From: Roseburia sp. | Lineage (GTDB): Bacteria > Bacillota > Clostridia > Lachnospirales > Lachnospiraceae | Assembly (NCBI GenBank): GCA_023667765.1 | Contig: JAMOZS010000011.1 | Span: forward strand, 1 to 55,965 | DNA length: 55,965 bases | Direction of reading: 5' to 3' | In this document: positions 1 through 7,069 of the stretch, piece after piece | Numbering within the stretch: position 1 is the stretch's first letter | Layout: each line of letters opens with the position of its first letter | The notes under the pieces: generated by a model | The model's input: only the letters and a program-made list of their open reading frames with translations | Database searches by the model: none | What the model was told of the DNA's origin: nothing | Translations under genes and position numbers: made by a program

Positions 1-2
1 AG

Positions 3-647
3 TTTTTAAGACATTTGAAAGGGAATATGACGCAGGAGGATTTGGCTGAAAAAATAAATATCAGCCGTCAAACCGTATCAAAATGGGAGCTAGATACAGC
101 ACAGCCCGAAATGGACAAGGCTATAGAACTTTGTAAGCTTTTCAATTGCTCACTGGACAACTTGTTCCGCGATGACATGGTCGCTTGTGGCGAAGCGTAT
201 ACGGATTTGCATGTCGAAACCGTCCCCGCTTTCCGTTATATAAAGCATGCCGTTATAAGTTCCAATCCTGAGGGGGACGCTATCGACAGAGTATTTTCCA
301 TTGCTCGTGGCTGTGGTGTGGATAACCCTCGTGTCATTGGCTGGGATTTTCCCAATGTGTCACAGGAACAGATAAATGTTTTCAATATGCATGGATACGA
401 AGCGGCATGGATACTGCCTGAGGAGTGCATCCCTCCCGACATTGAAATACACGAGCAGGCAGAGCACAGATATGCGGTGATACACATTGAAAACCCCTTT
501 GAATCCCCTTTTGTGACCATTCCCAACGGCTATAAAACACTTATGGAGTATATGCGCGTGAACGGTTTGGAACACACGAAAAAGGACGTTATTCCCTGCT
601 TTGAAACCGATGGGGATAGTATGGATATTTATATTGCTTGTAAGTAG
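3..647 (+). CDS. XRE-family transcriptional regulator with GyrI-like C-terminal domain (5' partial)
   Basis: The frame is open to the left edge of the window, so the true start lies outside; the first visible ATG/TTG codons fall inside the helix-turn-helix. Residues such as TQEDLAEKINISRQTVSKWE are a textbook Cro/C1-type HTH, in which the helper and recognition helices are intact. After a short linker the remaining 140 or so residues (from roughly HVETVPAFRYI to the end) resemble the GyrI-like small-molecule binding domain found on many MerR, AraC and XRE regulators. The protein is therefore probably a cytoplasmic ligand-responsive DNA-binding regulator. No target can be named because the upstream neighbours are missing. 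The HTH is certain; the GyrI-like assignment is by pattern and moderately sure. Confidence 0.8.
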   Translation, partial: FLRHLKGNMTQEDLAEKINISRQTVSKWELDTAQPEMDKAIELCKLFNCSLDNLFRDDMVACGEAYTDLHVETVPAFRYIKHAVISSNPEGDAIDRVFSIARGCGVDNPRVIGWDFPNVSQEQINVFNMHGYEAAWILPEECIPPDIEIHEQAEHRYAVIHIENPFESPFVTIPNGYKTLMEYMRVNGLEHTKKDVIPCFETDGDSMDIYIACK

Positions 648-845
648 CTCATTTTATTGTGTGCCTAATGTCGTGCGAGTGTTAAGAGTATGAGTTTAAA
701 CGAATTTTATTTATAACTTATTTTTACGTTTATTTTAATTTTATAAGGGGATTTTTTCGCTTAAAAAACTATGTACTATAAAAATGTCTTATCAGAATTC
801 TATGTTGTAGAGTTGTATAGAAAATCAAGAAGTGTATGATTATTC

Positions 846-1480
846 ATGGAGATTTTAGAAAATAATAGTGGGAACACTTTTCCGAAAAGCCAATTAAAAG
901 CGGCTGTTCAAGTGAACACAGAAATGATAAGAATGTACTGGCATATCGGCAAAGAAATTTCTGATATGCATGCAGATGCAATTTGGGGAACTGGTTTCTA
1001 TAAGACGATGAGTCGGTCTTTAAAAGAGGAATTTCCTAGTGTGAGTGGTTTTTCTGTGACGAATTTGAAGTATATGAAACGATTTTTTGAATTTTACAAA
1101 AGCGATAACAAAAATCGTCAACGGGTTGTTGACGATTTGGAAAAATTTGTTCAATACCTTGGGGAGACCATATCTTAATAATGACAAAATGTGAAAATGT
1201 AGAAGAGGCACTATTTTATGTGCAAAAAACATTAGAAAATAGCTGGAGTAGGGCAATGTTGCTTAATTTTCTGGATGTGAATCTTTATAAGTCACAAGGA
1301 AAAGCAATAACCAATTTTGATAGGCAGCTTCCGGCTTTACAAAGTGATTTGGCAAAGGAAGTGATAAAATATCCATATAATTTTGATTTTCTGACACTAA
1401 CAGAGGGGTACCGTGAAAAACGATTGACAAGGGTGGCGGCGGTGCAAAATATAGGAAATATAGAGCAATATATGTCGTAA
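846..1480 (+). pseudogene. DUF1016 (YhcG-type) nuclease, frameshifted and C-terminally truncated
   Basis: Two adjacent open segments (846-1178 and 1181-1480) read as one DUF1016 protein. The first carries the N-terminal winged-helix part (MYWHIGKEISD, FSVTNLKYMKRFFEFY). The second carries the family motifs KCENVEEALFYVQKT, AITNFDRQLPALQSDLA and PYNFDFLTLTEGYREK. Just before the first segment ends, the other frame reads IPWGDHILIMTKC, the expected continuation, so one A has apparently been lost in the CAATA at 1152-1156. The match stops soon after YREKRL (about 1425), and the whole PD-(D/E)XK nuclease domain of the family is absent. Intact members are about 340 residues long. The gene is almost certainly dead. 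Intact relatives occur in restriction and toxin contexts, which fits the surrounding accessory region. Confidence 0.8.
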
Positions 1481-1602
1481 ATGACAGAAAAATAATCTTC
1501 TATGTTAATAAAATGGAAGTTCAAACATTCCGCCAACGCTTTTCCCAGGGTACTTTTTCAGGTGCCGTTTATTCTGCGGACAACAATTCCCGTTCCCATT
1601 AA
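1417..1602 (+). pseudogene. Possible RelE/ParE-like toxin C-terminal remnant
   Basis: Beyond the point where DUF1016 homology ends, frame 1 is open to a TAA at 1600-1602. It encodes a basic beta-strand-like stretch (KYRKYRAIYVVND, KIIFYVNKMEVQ) that resembles the last strands of RelE/ParE-type toxins. It has no start codon or ribosome binding site of its own. It may be the tail of a toxin gene joined to the DUF1016 fragment by a deletion. The resemblance is from pattern only and could be chance. Confidence 0.3.
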
Positions 1603-1611
1603 CTGTTCCTC

Positions 1612-2400
1612 CTATGCGGTACATTTTTTCCGATTCATTTCATTGACAAAGGAAATGTTTTTTGCAGTCATCTCAACCCATGCAGGACGGAAGCCGCTTT
1701 TGATGGCGTTTCGCACGGATTTGATGTTCGACCAAGCGGCACAGTAGAAGGGAACTTTTCCGCGCTCCAGAATGTCAAGAGCCAGACGGCTTGTGAGTGC
1801 GGAGGCAATGCCCTGTCTGCGATAGGCGGGCAGCACATCCACACCAATCTGCCACATAGTTTCACAGTCGGCGGAGCATGCGGCAAGACCGATTAAAGCA
1901 TCGCCGTCATACGCGCCGACACCCAAAACATCTAATTCCCGGCGCTTTTCACACAACGCATTGCTCCACTCGGGCGTGTAAAGCGTTTGAAAGTCTTTCG
2001 GGTGCAGCAGTTTTGTTGTGTAAGGACAGTTCAAAATTTTCAATTCATGAAGGTCAGGCAGAAAATATTCCGCCATAAAGCAGATTCTTAAATCTTTTTT
2101 CTGCAATTCATCATTTAGAATGTGCAGATTTGGGGTTTCAAAACAATGCTCAACCGGAAAGCTGTTGATATATTCTGACACGAAGGCACTGTATTTTTCG
2201 TTTATGGAAGCAACGATGTTGTTCCCATAAGAGATTAGATTGCAGTCAAAGGGAAGATGCAAATATTTTCTCGATTGGGGATTTACAATCGATGGAACAA
2301 TGATGTTTTCAGACTGCAAAAAATTTTCTGCACTGCAGTTTGCGTCTATAGCAGATTGTTGCATTGCGATTCGTAATATGTCAGCGTTCGTAAAATTCAT
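1612..2400 (-). CDS. GNAT family N-acetyltransferase
   Basis: The C-terminal half carries a clear GNAT acetyl-CoA binding core. A central strand and the loop VLPAYRRQGIASALTSRLALDIL match the Q/RxxGxG/A motif A, followed by CAAWSNIKSVRNAIKSGFRP (motif B). The N-terminal 130 residues are less conserved and probably shape the acceptor site, so the substrate cannot be named. The start at 2400 (MNFTNADIL) is chosen because GAGGA lies at a proper distance upstream on the minus strand; an in-frame ATG eight codons earlier is possible. It is convergent with the degraded genes at 846-1602 and separated from its right-hand neighbour by a long empty gap, so it appears to be a single-gene unit. Confidence 0.8.
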   Translation of the reverse strand: MNFTNADILRIAMQQSAIDANCSAENFLQSENIIVPSIVNPQSRKYLHLPFDCNLISYGNNIVASINEKYSAFVSEYINSFPVEHCFETPNLHILNDELQKKDLRICFMAEYFLPDLHELKILNCPYTTKLLHPKDFQTLYTPEWSNALCEKRRELDVLGVGAYDGDALIGLAACSADCETMWQIGVDVLPAYRRQGIASALTSRLALDILERGKVPFYCAAWSNIKSVRNAIKSGFRPAWVEMTAKNISFVNEMNRKKCTA

Positions 2401-2424
2401 AGTTTGTTCCTCGTCAGTTAACAT

Positions 2425-2742
2425 CGTCTCTTTTTTGTTATTGCTTCATTTTCTACATGCGGATAATGTACTTATCGCCGAGTTTATCCGTTGAGAAATC
2501 GGCTAATCAGACCTTTTTCCATCATTTAGGTTTAAAAGCCTGCCAATATTATATTCCATTTTAAGGAACAAAATCAATAGCTGCCGGTCAGTTAATAAAG
2601 GTGCTGTTTACGGCAAAAATATTAGATGGAGGTCGCTATGGAAATAAATAGCCTGCTTATATGATTAAGCTAATTTGATACAACAACTGAATAATTTGGC
2701 TGTCTTTTGTAGAAATAAAAAATGTAGTAGGAGGTGATGGAA
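2425..2742. other. Intergenic region without a recognised gene
   Basis: About 318 AT-rich bases lie between the divergent acetyltransferase and the DUF1848 gene. I see no convincing ORF, RNA gene or strong hairpin. The last bases (AGGAGG at 2729-2734) form the ribosome binding site of the following gene. Confidence 0.6.
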
Positions 2743-3684
2743 ATGATTATTAGTGCAAGTAGACGTACAGATATACCGTCTTACTATTCAGAATGGTTGA
2801 TAAATAGATTAAAAGAGAAATATGTATTGGTTAGAAATCCGATGAATATCCATCAAGTAAGTAAAATTGATTTATCTCCGGATGTCGTTGATGCAATAGT
2901 ATTTTGGACCAAAAATCCAACTCCGATGTTGCCATATTTGGACCAAATGAAAGATTCTATATATTATTTTCAATTTACGCTTAATGCATATGGTCCAGAT
3001 GTAGAAAGGAATTTACCATCAAAGAATAAAATCATTATTCCAACATTTCAAAAATTATCAAAAGAAATCGGGAAAGAAAAAATAATATGGAGATATGATC
3101 CGATTTTCTTTAGTGAGCAATATTCAATGGAGTATCATTGCAAGTATTTTGAAGTGTTAGCATCTAAGTTAGGTGATTATACAGAAAAGTGTACTGTAAG
3201 CTTTATGGATATGTATAGAAATACCGAAAGAAACGTAAAGTTTCTTGATATTGTTAAAGATACATATGAGATGCAATTCGAATTATTGCAAAGATTTGCA
3301 GAAATAGCAAAGAAACACGGCCTATATATTGATACTTGTGCGGAAGTCGGCGATTTTCATAACATAGGAGTTGAACATGCGCATTGTATTGATAAAGAGC
3401 GAATAGAAAGAATCGGTGGATTTAAACTCAATGTTGATAGAGATACAAATCAAAGGGCGGAATGTGGATGCGTGGCAAGTATTGATATAGGAGCTTACAA
3501 TACATGTAAAAATGGTTGTCTGTATTGTTATGCAAACCATAGTGCAAATACCGTGGAAGAGAATTTTGGTATGCATAATTCAAAGTCACCGTTATTATTT
3601 GGTGAAATAGATGATACAGATATGATAAAGGAAAGAAAAGTAAAATCGCTTATAGATAATCAAATGAATTTATTTAATAGTTAA
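2743..3684 (+). CDS. DUF1848 family protein
   Basis: The whole protein matches the DUF1848 pattern: N-terminal MIISASRRTDIPSYYSEW, VFWTKNPTPM, the FQFTLNAYG strand and IIWRYDPIFF. The C-terminal cysteine cluster ECGCVASIDIGAYNTCKNGCLYCYAN has spacing that suggests an iron-sulfur or other metal centre. The early part resembles a TIM-barrel, radical-SAM-like fold, and the biochemical activity of the family is not established. The start at 2743 is preferred because AGGAGG at 2729-2734 is 8 bases upstream; in-frame GTG 2734 and ATG 2737 overlap or touch the Shine-Dalgarno sequence. Full length (313 residues) matches the family. The AT-rich codon use resembles the neighbouring accessory genes. Confidence 0.85.
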   Translation: MIISASRRTDIPSYYSEWLINRLKEKYVLVRNPMNIHQVSKIDLSPDVVDAIVFWTKNPTPMLPYLDQMKDSIYYFQFTLNAYGPDVERNLPSKNKIIIPTFQKLSKEIGKEKIIWRYDPIFFSEQYSMEYHCKYFEVLASKLGDYTEKCTVSFMDMYRNTERNVKFLDIVKDTYEMQFELLQRFAEIAKKHGLYIDTCAEVGDFHNIGVEHAHCIDKERIERIGGFKLNVDRDTNQRAECGCVASIDIGAYNTCKNGCLYCYANHSANTVEENFGMHNSKSPLLFGEIDDTDMIKERKVKSLIDNQMNLFNS

Positions 3685-3779
3685 GAGATAGAGAAGAGGG
3701 ATTTTATGAAATACAATTTGTTTTTTATGACTGCAGCAATCGTTCGGTTGTTATGACAGATAGGGAGGTTGATAGGATT

Positions 3780-4346
3780 ATGAGTATTGATGTGTATGAA
3801 CAAATTCCGGTTATGGAAAGTGACAAATTTCTGCTACGGGAAATTATGGAAGATAAGGATGCAGAGGATTTACTTAGGGTGTATTCGGATAAGGCTGCCG
3901 TACCACTTTTTAACAAGGATAACTGTGTAAATGATTTCTACTATGTTTCACTTGAAGAAATGAAAGCTACCATTGCGTTTTGGAAAAGGGAATATCATAA
4001 TAGATATTATGTGCGCTGGGCTATGATTGATAAAATATCCAACTGCGCAATTGGTACAATAGAGCTGTTTAATCGAAAGGCAAAGGATTATTTCAATAAT
4101 TGTGGATTGCTCAGATTGGACTTAAGAAGTGATTATGAAAAGCAAGATATTATAGGGGATATTCTTGGTATTATTATTCCTGAAGCGAAAGATATGTTTG
4201 CCTGTGAAATAATTGCTACGAAAGCAGTTCCAATCGCTAAAGAGCGCATTAAAGCTTTAGAACATATGGGATTTTGTCTATCGGAAGAAGCTTTGATAGG
4301 GCATGATGGAACAAAGTATGGTTCTTACTATGTGCGGGAGGTGTAA
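3780..4346 (+). CDS. GNAT family N-acetyltransferase (RimJ/RimL-like)
   Basis: This small protein (188 residues) has the layout of the RimJ/RimL-type branch of GNAT enzymes. It opens with ESDKFLLREIMEDKDAEDLLRVYSD, has a central strand WAMIDKISNCAIGTIELFN, and ends with ALEHMGFCLSEE, the usual 'x-L-x-x-G-F' close. The RxxGxG pyrophosphate loop is poor (the region reads SDYEKQDIIGDILG), so cofactor binding may differ or the enzyme may be diverged. The start at 3780 follows GGGAGG (3763-3768) at 11 bases; an upstream ATG at 3753 is in frame but lacks a site. The substrate is unknown. It lies about 95 bases after the DUF1848 gene in the same direction. Confidence 0.7.
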   Translation: MSIDVYEQIPVMESDKFLLREIMEDKDAEDLLRVYSDKAAVPLFNKDNCVNDFYYVSLEEMKATIAFWKREYHNRYYVRWAMIDKISNCAIGTIELFNRKAKDYFNNCGLLRLDLRSDYEKQDIIGDILGIIIPEAKDMFACEIIATKAVPIAKERIKALEHMGFCLSEEALIGHDGTKYGSYYVREV

Positions 4347-4480
4347 GAGATGGTTTTTGATTTTAAGAGGGAATCCAAATTATATATCTGATGCAAGGAA
4401 GGCCGCACGGAAAGTGGAAAACGGTTATCAGGCATCCCATTAGGAGAAAGTAGTAATTGATACGAAAGGAGTGGCAGGAT

Positions 4481-4590
4481 ATGAACAATAGAATCATTTA
4501 TCGTCCATTGACGGCAACACCATTCAAAAGAAATAACTTTTATGCGGAGTTGTTCCCTGGTAAAGAATTGCAATCCTATATCAGATGCCT
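4481..4590 (+). pseudogene. AraC-family regulator, N-terminal remnant
   Basis: With a good ribosome binding site (AAAGGAG, 9 bases upstream) the ATG at 4481 opens a frame reading YRPLTATPFKRNNFYAE and SYIRCL. This is the typical opening of AraC regulators with a DUF6597-type N-terminal domain, which usually runs on to ...IRCFWG. After about 36 residues the similarity stops and transposase-like sequence begins in its place. The rest of the sensor domain and the two HTH motifs are missing, so only the 5' end survives. Confidence 0.55.
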
Positions 4591-4935
4591 GCTTGTGGAA
4601 GCTTGCCCAGAGCTATGGGAGGGGACAGGCCGGTCATAAATCCAAAGCCCTCAAAGCCAGACAGCAGGGAAATCCGCCGGAAGTCATTGCATATGCGGAT
4701 AAAGCCAATGAAAGGCATCGCAGACAATACCACAAAATGGTATTGTCACAGGGCAAGAAAGCAAATGTAGCAAAACTGTGGTTGCCCGGGAACTGGCCTG
4801 CTTTATCTGGGGCATAATGACAGGTAATATCGCATGAGCCGGGAAGGTACAGCATCGTGCTGTCAAAGTCAAGGGTGCAAAGCACCGCCTGCGGAGGCAG
4901 GCTCTTGACATTGCCATTCCGCCGCTGTAGTGGGT
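4591..4935 (+). mobile_element. IS110-family transposase remnant (C-terminal part, frameshifted)
   Basis: Read across frames, the segment gives ACPELWEG, then GHKSKALKARQQGNPPEVIAYADKANERHRR, then QGKKANVAK and VARELACFIWGIMTGNI, and finally KVKGAKHRLRRQALDIAIPPL before a stop near 4929. This order is that of the C-terminal, helix-rich end of IS110/IS116/IS902-type transposases, where GK(x)4-5VAVARELAGFIWGMMT is characteristic. At least two frameshifts and one in-frame TGA interrupt it. The DEDD catalytic domain is absent. It directly replaces the rest of the AraC gene, so an insertion followed by decay or deletion is likely. Confidence 0.65.
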
Positions 4936-4959
4936 AATTAAGCAGATGTAAGATGGCTT

Positions 4960-5046
4960 GCGCCACAAAGCGGCAAATTCCCCTGCAAGTCCGTGTACAT
5001 CGCCAGAGGCTCTAAGGAAGGGCTGATTTAACCAGCGCTTTCTTAG
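4960..5046 (-). repeat. Dispersed palindromic repeat, copy a (inverted orientation)
   Basis: The palindrome at 5012-5046 (CTAAGGAAGGGCTG ... CAGCGCTTTCTTAG) is joined to a flank at 4960-5011. On the minus strand that flank matches the flank of copy b at 8640-8691 (GGCG-TGTACACGGA-TTGCAGGGGAATTTGCCG-TTTGTGGCGC). Copies b (8605) and c (19175) share both parts in plus orientation. The palindrome can form a 14-bp stem with two mismatches. It stands right after the IS110 remnant. Confidence 0.7.
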
Positions 5047-5061
5047 GTTAATGAATAGAAG

Positions 5062-5151
5062 ATGATTAAAAATAGAAAAACAAATATAGTCTTATCCGTT
5101 AGTTCCTTTTTGCTAATTGGTATGGTCATAGCAGTTTTGGGTTATTTTTAA
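5062..5151 (+). CDS. Possible 29-residue single-span membrane peptide
   Basis: An ATG at 5062 opens a short frame with a basic N-terminus (MIKNRKTN) followed by a hydrophobic stretch (SFLLIGMVIAVLGYF), ending in TAA at 5149-5151. The shape is that of a small membrane peptide, such as a type I toxin or a truncated signal anchor. The Shine-Dalgarno sequence is weak (AGAAG) and I see no antisense RNA signal, so it may be non-coding or a gene remnant. Confidence 0.25.
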   Translation: MIKNRKTNIVLSVSSFLLIGMVIAVLGYF

Positions 5152-5306
5152 AATATCAAAATATCAGAACGCATAAGTGGTAAAAATGTGGATTGTAGAA
5201 ATAAAGTAATATCAAGTATAATAAAGAAAAGCATTAAAGATATAGATGGTGTAAAAAGGAATTAAGTGTTAAAAATAGTATAGTAGTCCAACTGTGAGGT
5301 AGAAAG

Positions 5307-6956
5307 ATGAATTATGAAATCGAATTTAAAATGATAGAAATAAAAGATTTATCCAAAATACAAAAAAGAGAATTAGTTAAGGACGATATTTTTGAGGCAG
5401 ATGTTGAACAAGTTGAGGATATAGCAGATGAGTATTGTCAGGGAATGATGGCACGAATTGAAATTTTGCTTGGTTCGGACTGTAAAGTAAAATATATAGG
5501 TTGTACGGATCGGATTGGTAATTTTGAATTTAAAGTAATCCACAATGATGTAGAGTATACAGTAATTTTTCAGATGGATACTTACGAATGGAATAGACAA
5601 TTAACTATTAAGGTAGGATATTCTCAGATACGCATTGGTATACCAGTTCCACAAATGCGTGAGAGGATAGATGGATATGACCATTTTTTAGAAAAATTGA
5701 AAATAGGTATTAAAAATGCATTGATTGGGGATTGGTACAAATGTGTTTGGATAAAGGATAATCAGTCGCTGGAGTTATCTGGAGAGGTGTATTCAAATAT
5801 TTACATGGCAGAGAATGAGTTGCGGGCATTTATTAGTAGAATTATGATAGAGCATTTTGGGATTGAATGGCATGACAAACCAGAATTCTATAAGTTAAAA
5901 GCCAGCATTGAAGAAAATGCTGTAATCATAAAAAGGAATGTGCCTAACTTTAACAATATAGATATCAATCTTTATACAGTAACATTGGAAAAGTTAATGG
6001 ATACTGTAAAGGCAGATATTTATTCAGATGTTATGTCGGATAGTCCCGAAATGCAAAAACTTATTAAGGAAAGAATATTTGCAACAACACATTTGGATAA
6101 AATGCAGTCAGCATTGGAATTTTTAAAGGATAGATATGTTAAAAAATATAATATATGGGAAAGGTTTTTTAAACCGCTAATAGCTGATTCAATAAAGTGG
6201 GAAGAATTACTAACTTCTTTTATTGCAAATAGAAATCATGTTGCGCATAACAAATTGTTGGATTATGTGTCTAAAGAAACTATGTTAAGTGATACTAGAG
6301 AATTTAGAAGATTTATACAAGAAGCGGTTATTAAGTTTGATGAGGAAAATTGTTCAGAAGAGGTTGAAGAAACATTGCAAGTAATTGCGGACCAAAGGGG
6401 GTATGAACAAGAAGCCCGAATGGAAATCATAGAATCGGAGTCTGGTGTAAAGATAAGGGATAAGAAGGAGATTTTAAATTTATTTCAGGATACGATAGAT
6501 GAGATTTATGCAGATGTGGTAAACAAAGTATATTTTGATGAAGGAATTAAATTAGTTGGAGAATGTAAGCTGCGGGATATGACAGATGAGCAATTGCTGT
6601 TTACAATAATCGGTAGGAGTGGTAAAAAATTAGAAATACATGGAATTATAGATATTGATGATTCAGAGGGTACTGCAAGTGCAATGCAAATCAGAGTATA
6701 TCATACAGATGAAAATACGGTAAATGGAAATGTTGGCTATATAAATGGTGAAGCAGAGTATAACCCAGAACAGACAAGCCATATGCCTATAGTTATGGAC
6801 TCATATGATGATAGCAGTATTGAAGTTATTAAAAGTACTGTAGATGAATTCTTGGAAAAAGAGAGAGAAGATGAAGCAATTATTTCTTATGAAGAAAAAA
6901 GGATGGCAGAAGAAGATTGGCGTGTAGAAGCAGTGGAGGCATTAGAGGGTAATTAA
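5307..6956 (+). CDS. Hypothetical protein with HEPN-like RNxxxH motif
   Basis: I do not recognise the family of this 549-residue, highly acidic, cytoplasmic protein. A helical segment at about 250-350 contains LTSFIANRNHVAHNKLLD. R309-N310 and H314 fit the Rx4H/RNxxxH active-site motif of HEPN ribonucleases, and the surroundings (helix before, predicted helix after) fit that fold. The N-terminal 240 residues look alpha/beta, and the C-terminal 160 form strands plus an acidic helical tail (EKEREDEAIISYEEKRMAEEDW). There is no signal peptide or membrane segment. GAGG 7 bases upstream supports the ATG. It is AT-rich and sits upstream of an AlbA_2 protein and McrBC, so a defence or toxin role is possible. 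The motif is seen; the function is inference. Confidence 0.75.
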   Translation: MNYEIEFKMIEIKDLSKIQKRELVKDDIFEADVEQVEDIADEYCQGMMARIEILLGSDCKVKYIGCTDRIGNFEFKVIHNDVEYTVIFQMDTYEWNRQLTIKVGYSQIRIGIPVPQMRERIDGYDHFLEKLKIGIKNALIGDWYKCVWIKDNQSLELSGEVYSNIYMAENELRAFISRIMIEHFGIEWHDKPEFYKLKASIEENAVIIKRNVPNFNNIDINLYTVTLEKLMDTVKADIYSDVMSDSPEMQKLIKERIFATTHLDKMQSALEFLKDRYVKKYNIWERFFKPLIADSIKWEELLTSFIANRNHVAHNKLLDYVSKETMLSDTREFRRFIQEAVIKFDEENCSEEVEETLQVIADQRGYEQEARMEIIESESGVKIRDKKEILNLFQDTIDEIYADVVNKVYFDEGIKLVGECKLRDMTDEQLLFTIIGRSGKKLEIHGIIDIDDSEGTASAMQIRVYHTDENTVNGNVGYINGEAEYNPEQTSHMPIVMDSYDDSSIEVIKSTVDEFLEKEREDEAIISYEEKRMAEEDWRVEAVEALEGN

Positions 6957-6994
6957 AGATAACACAAAAATATTATTTATAAGGGATAACAGGA

Positions 6995-7057
6995 AGTAGA
7001 ATTTTAGCTGATGATATGTTAAAATTGACCTGTTAATTATGGCAGAAAATGCAGAAG
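6995..7057 (+). repeat. 63-bp direct repeat, copy 1
   Basis: This segment matches 13391-13453 with four mismatches over 63 bases (both start AGTAGAATTTTAGC and end near GCAGAAAATGC-GAAG). It covers the 5' leader of the AlbA_2 gene and reads ATGGCAGAAAATGC..., a potential MAENAE peptide start. The second copy lies in front of a dead fic gene. Confidence 0.85.
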
Positions 7058-7069
7058 GGAGCGAATGAA

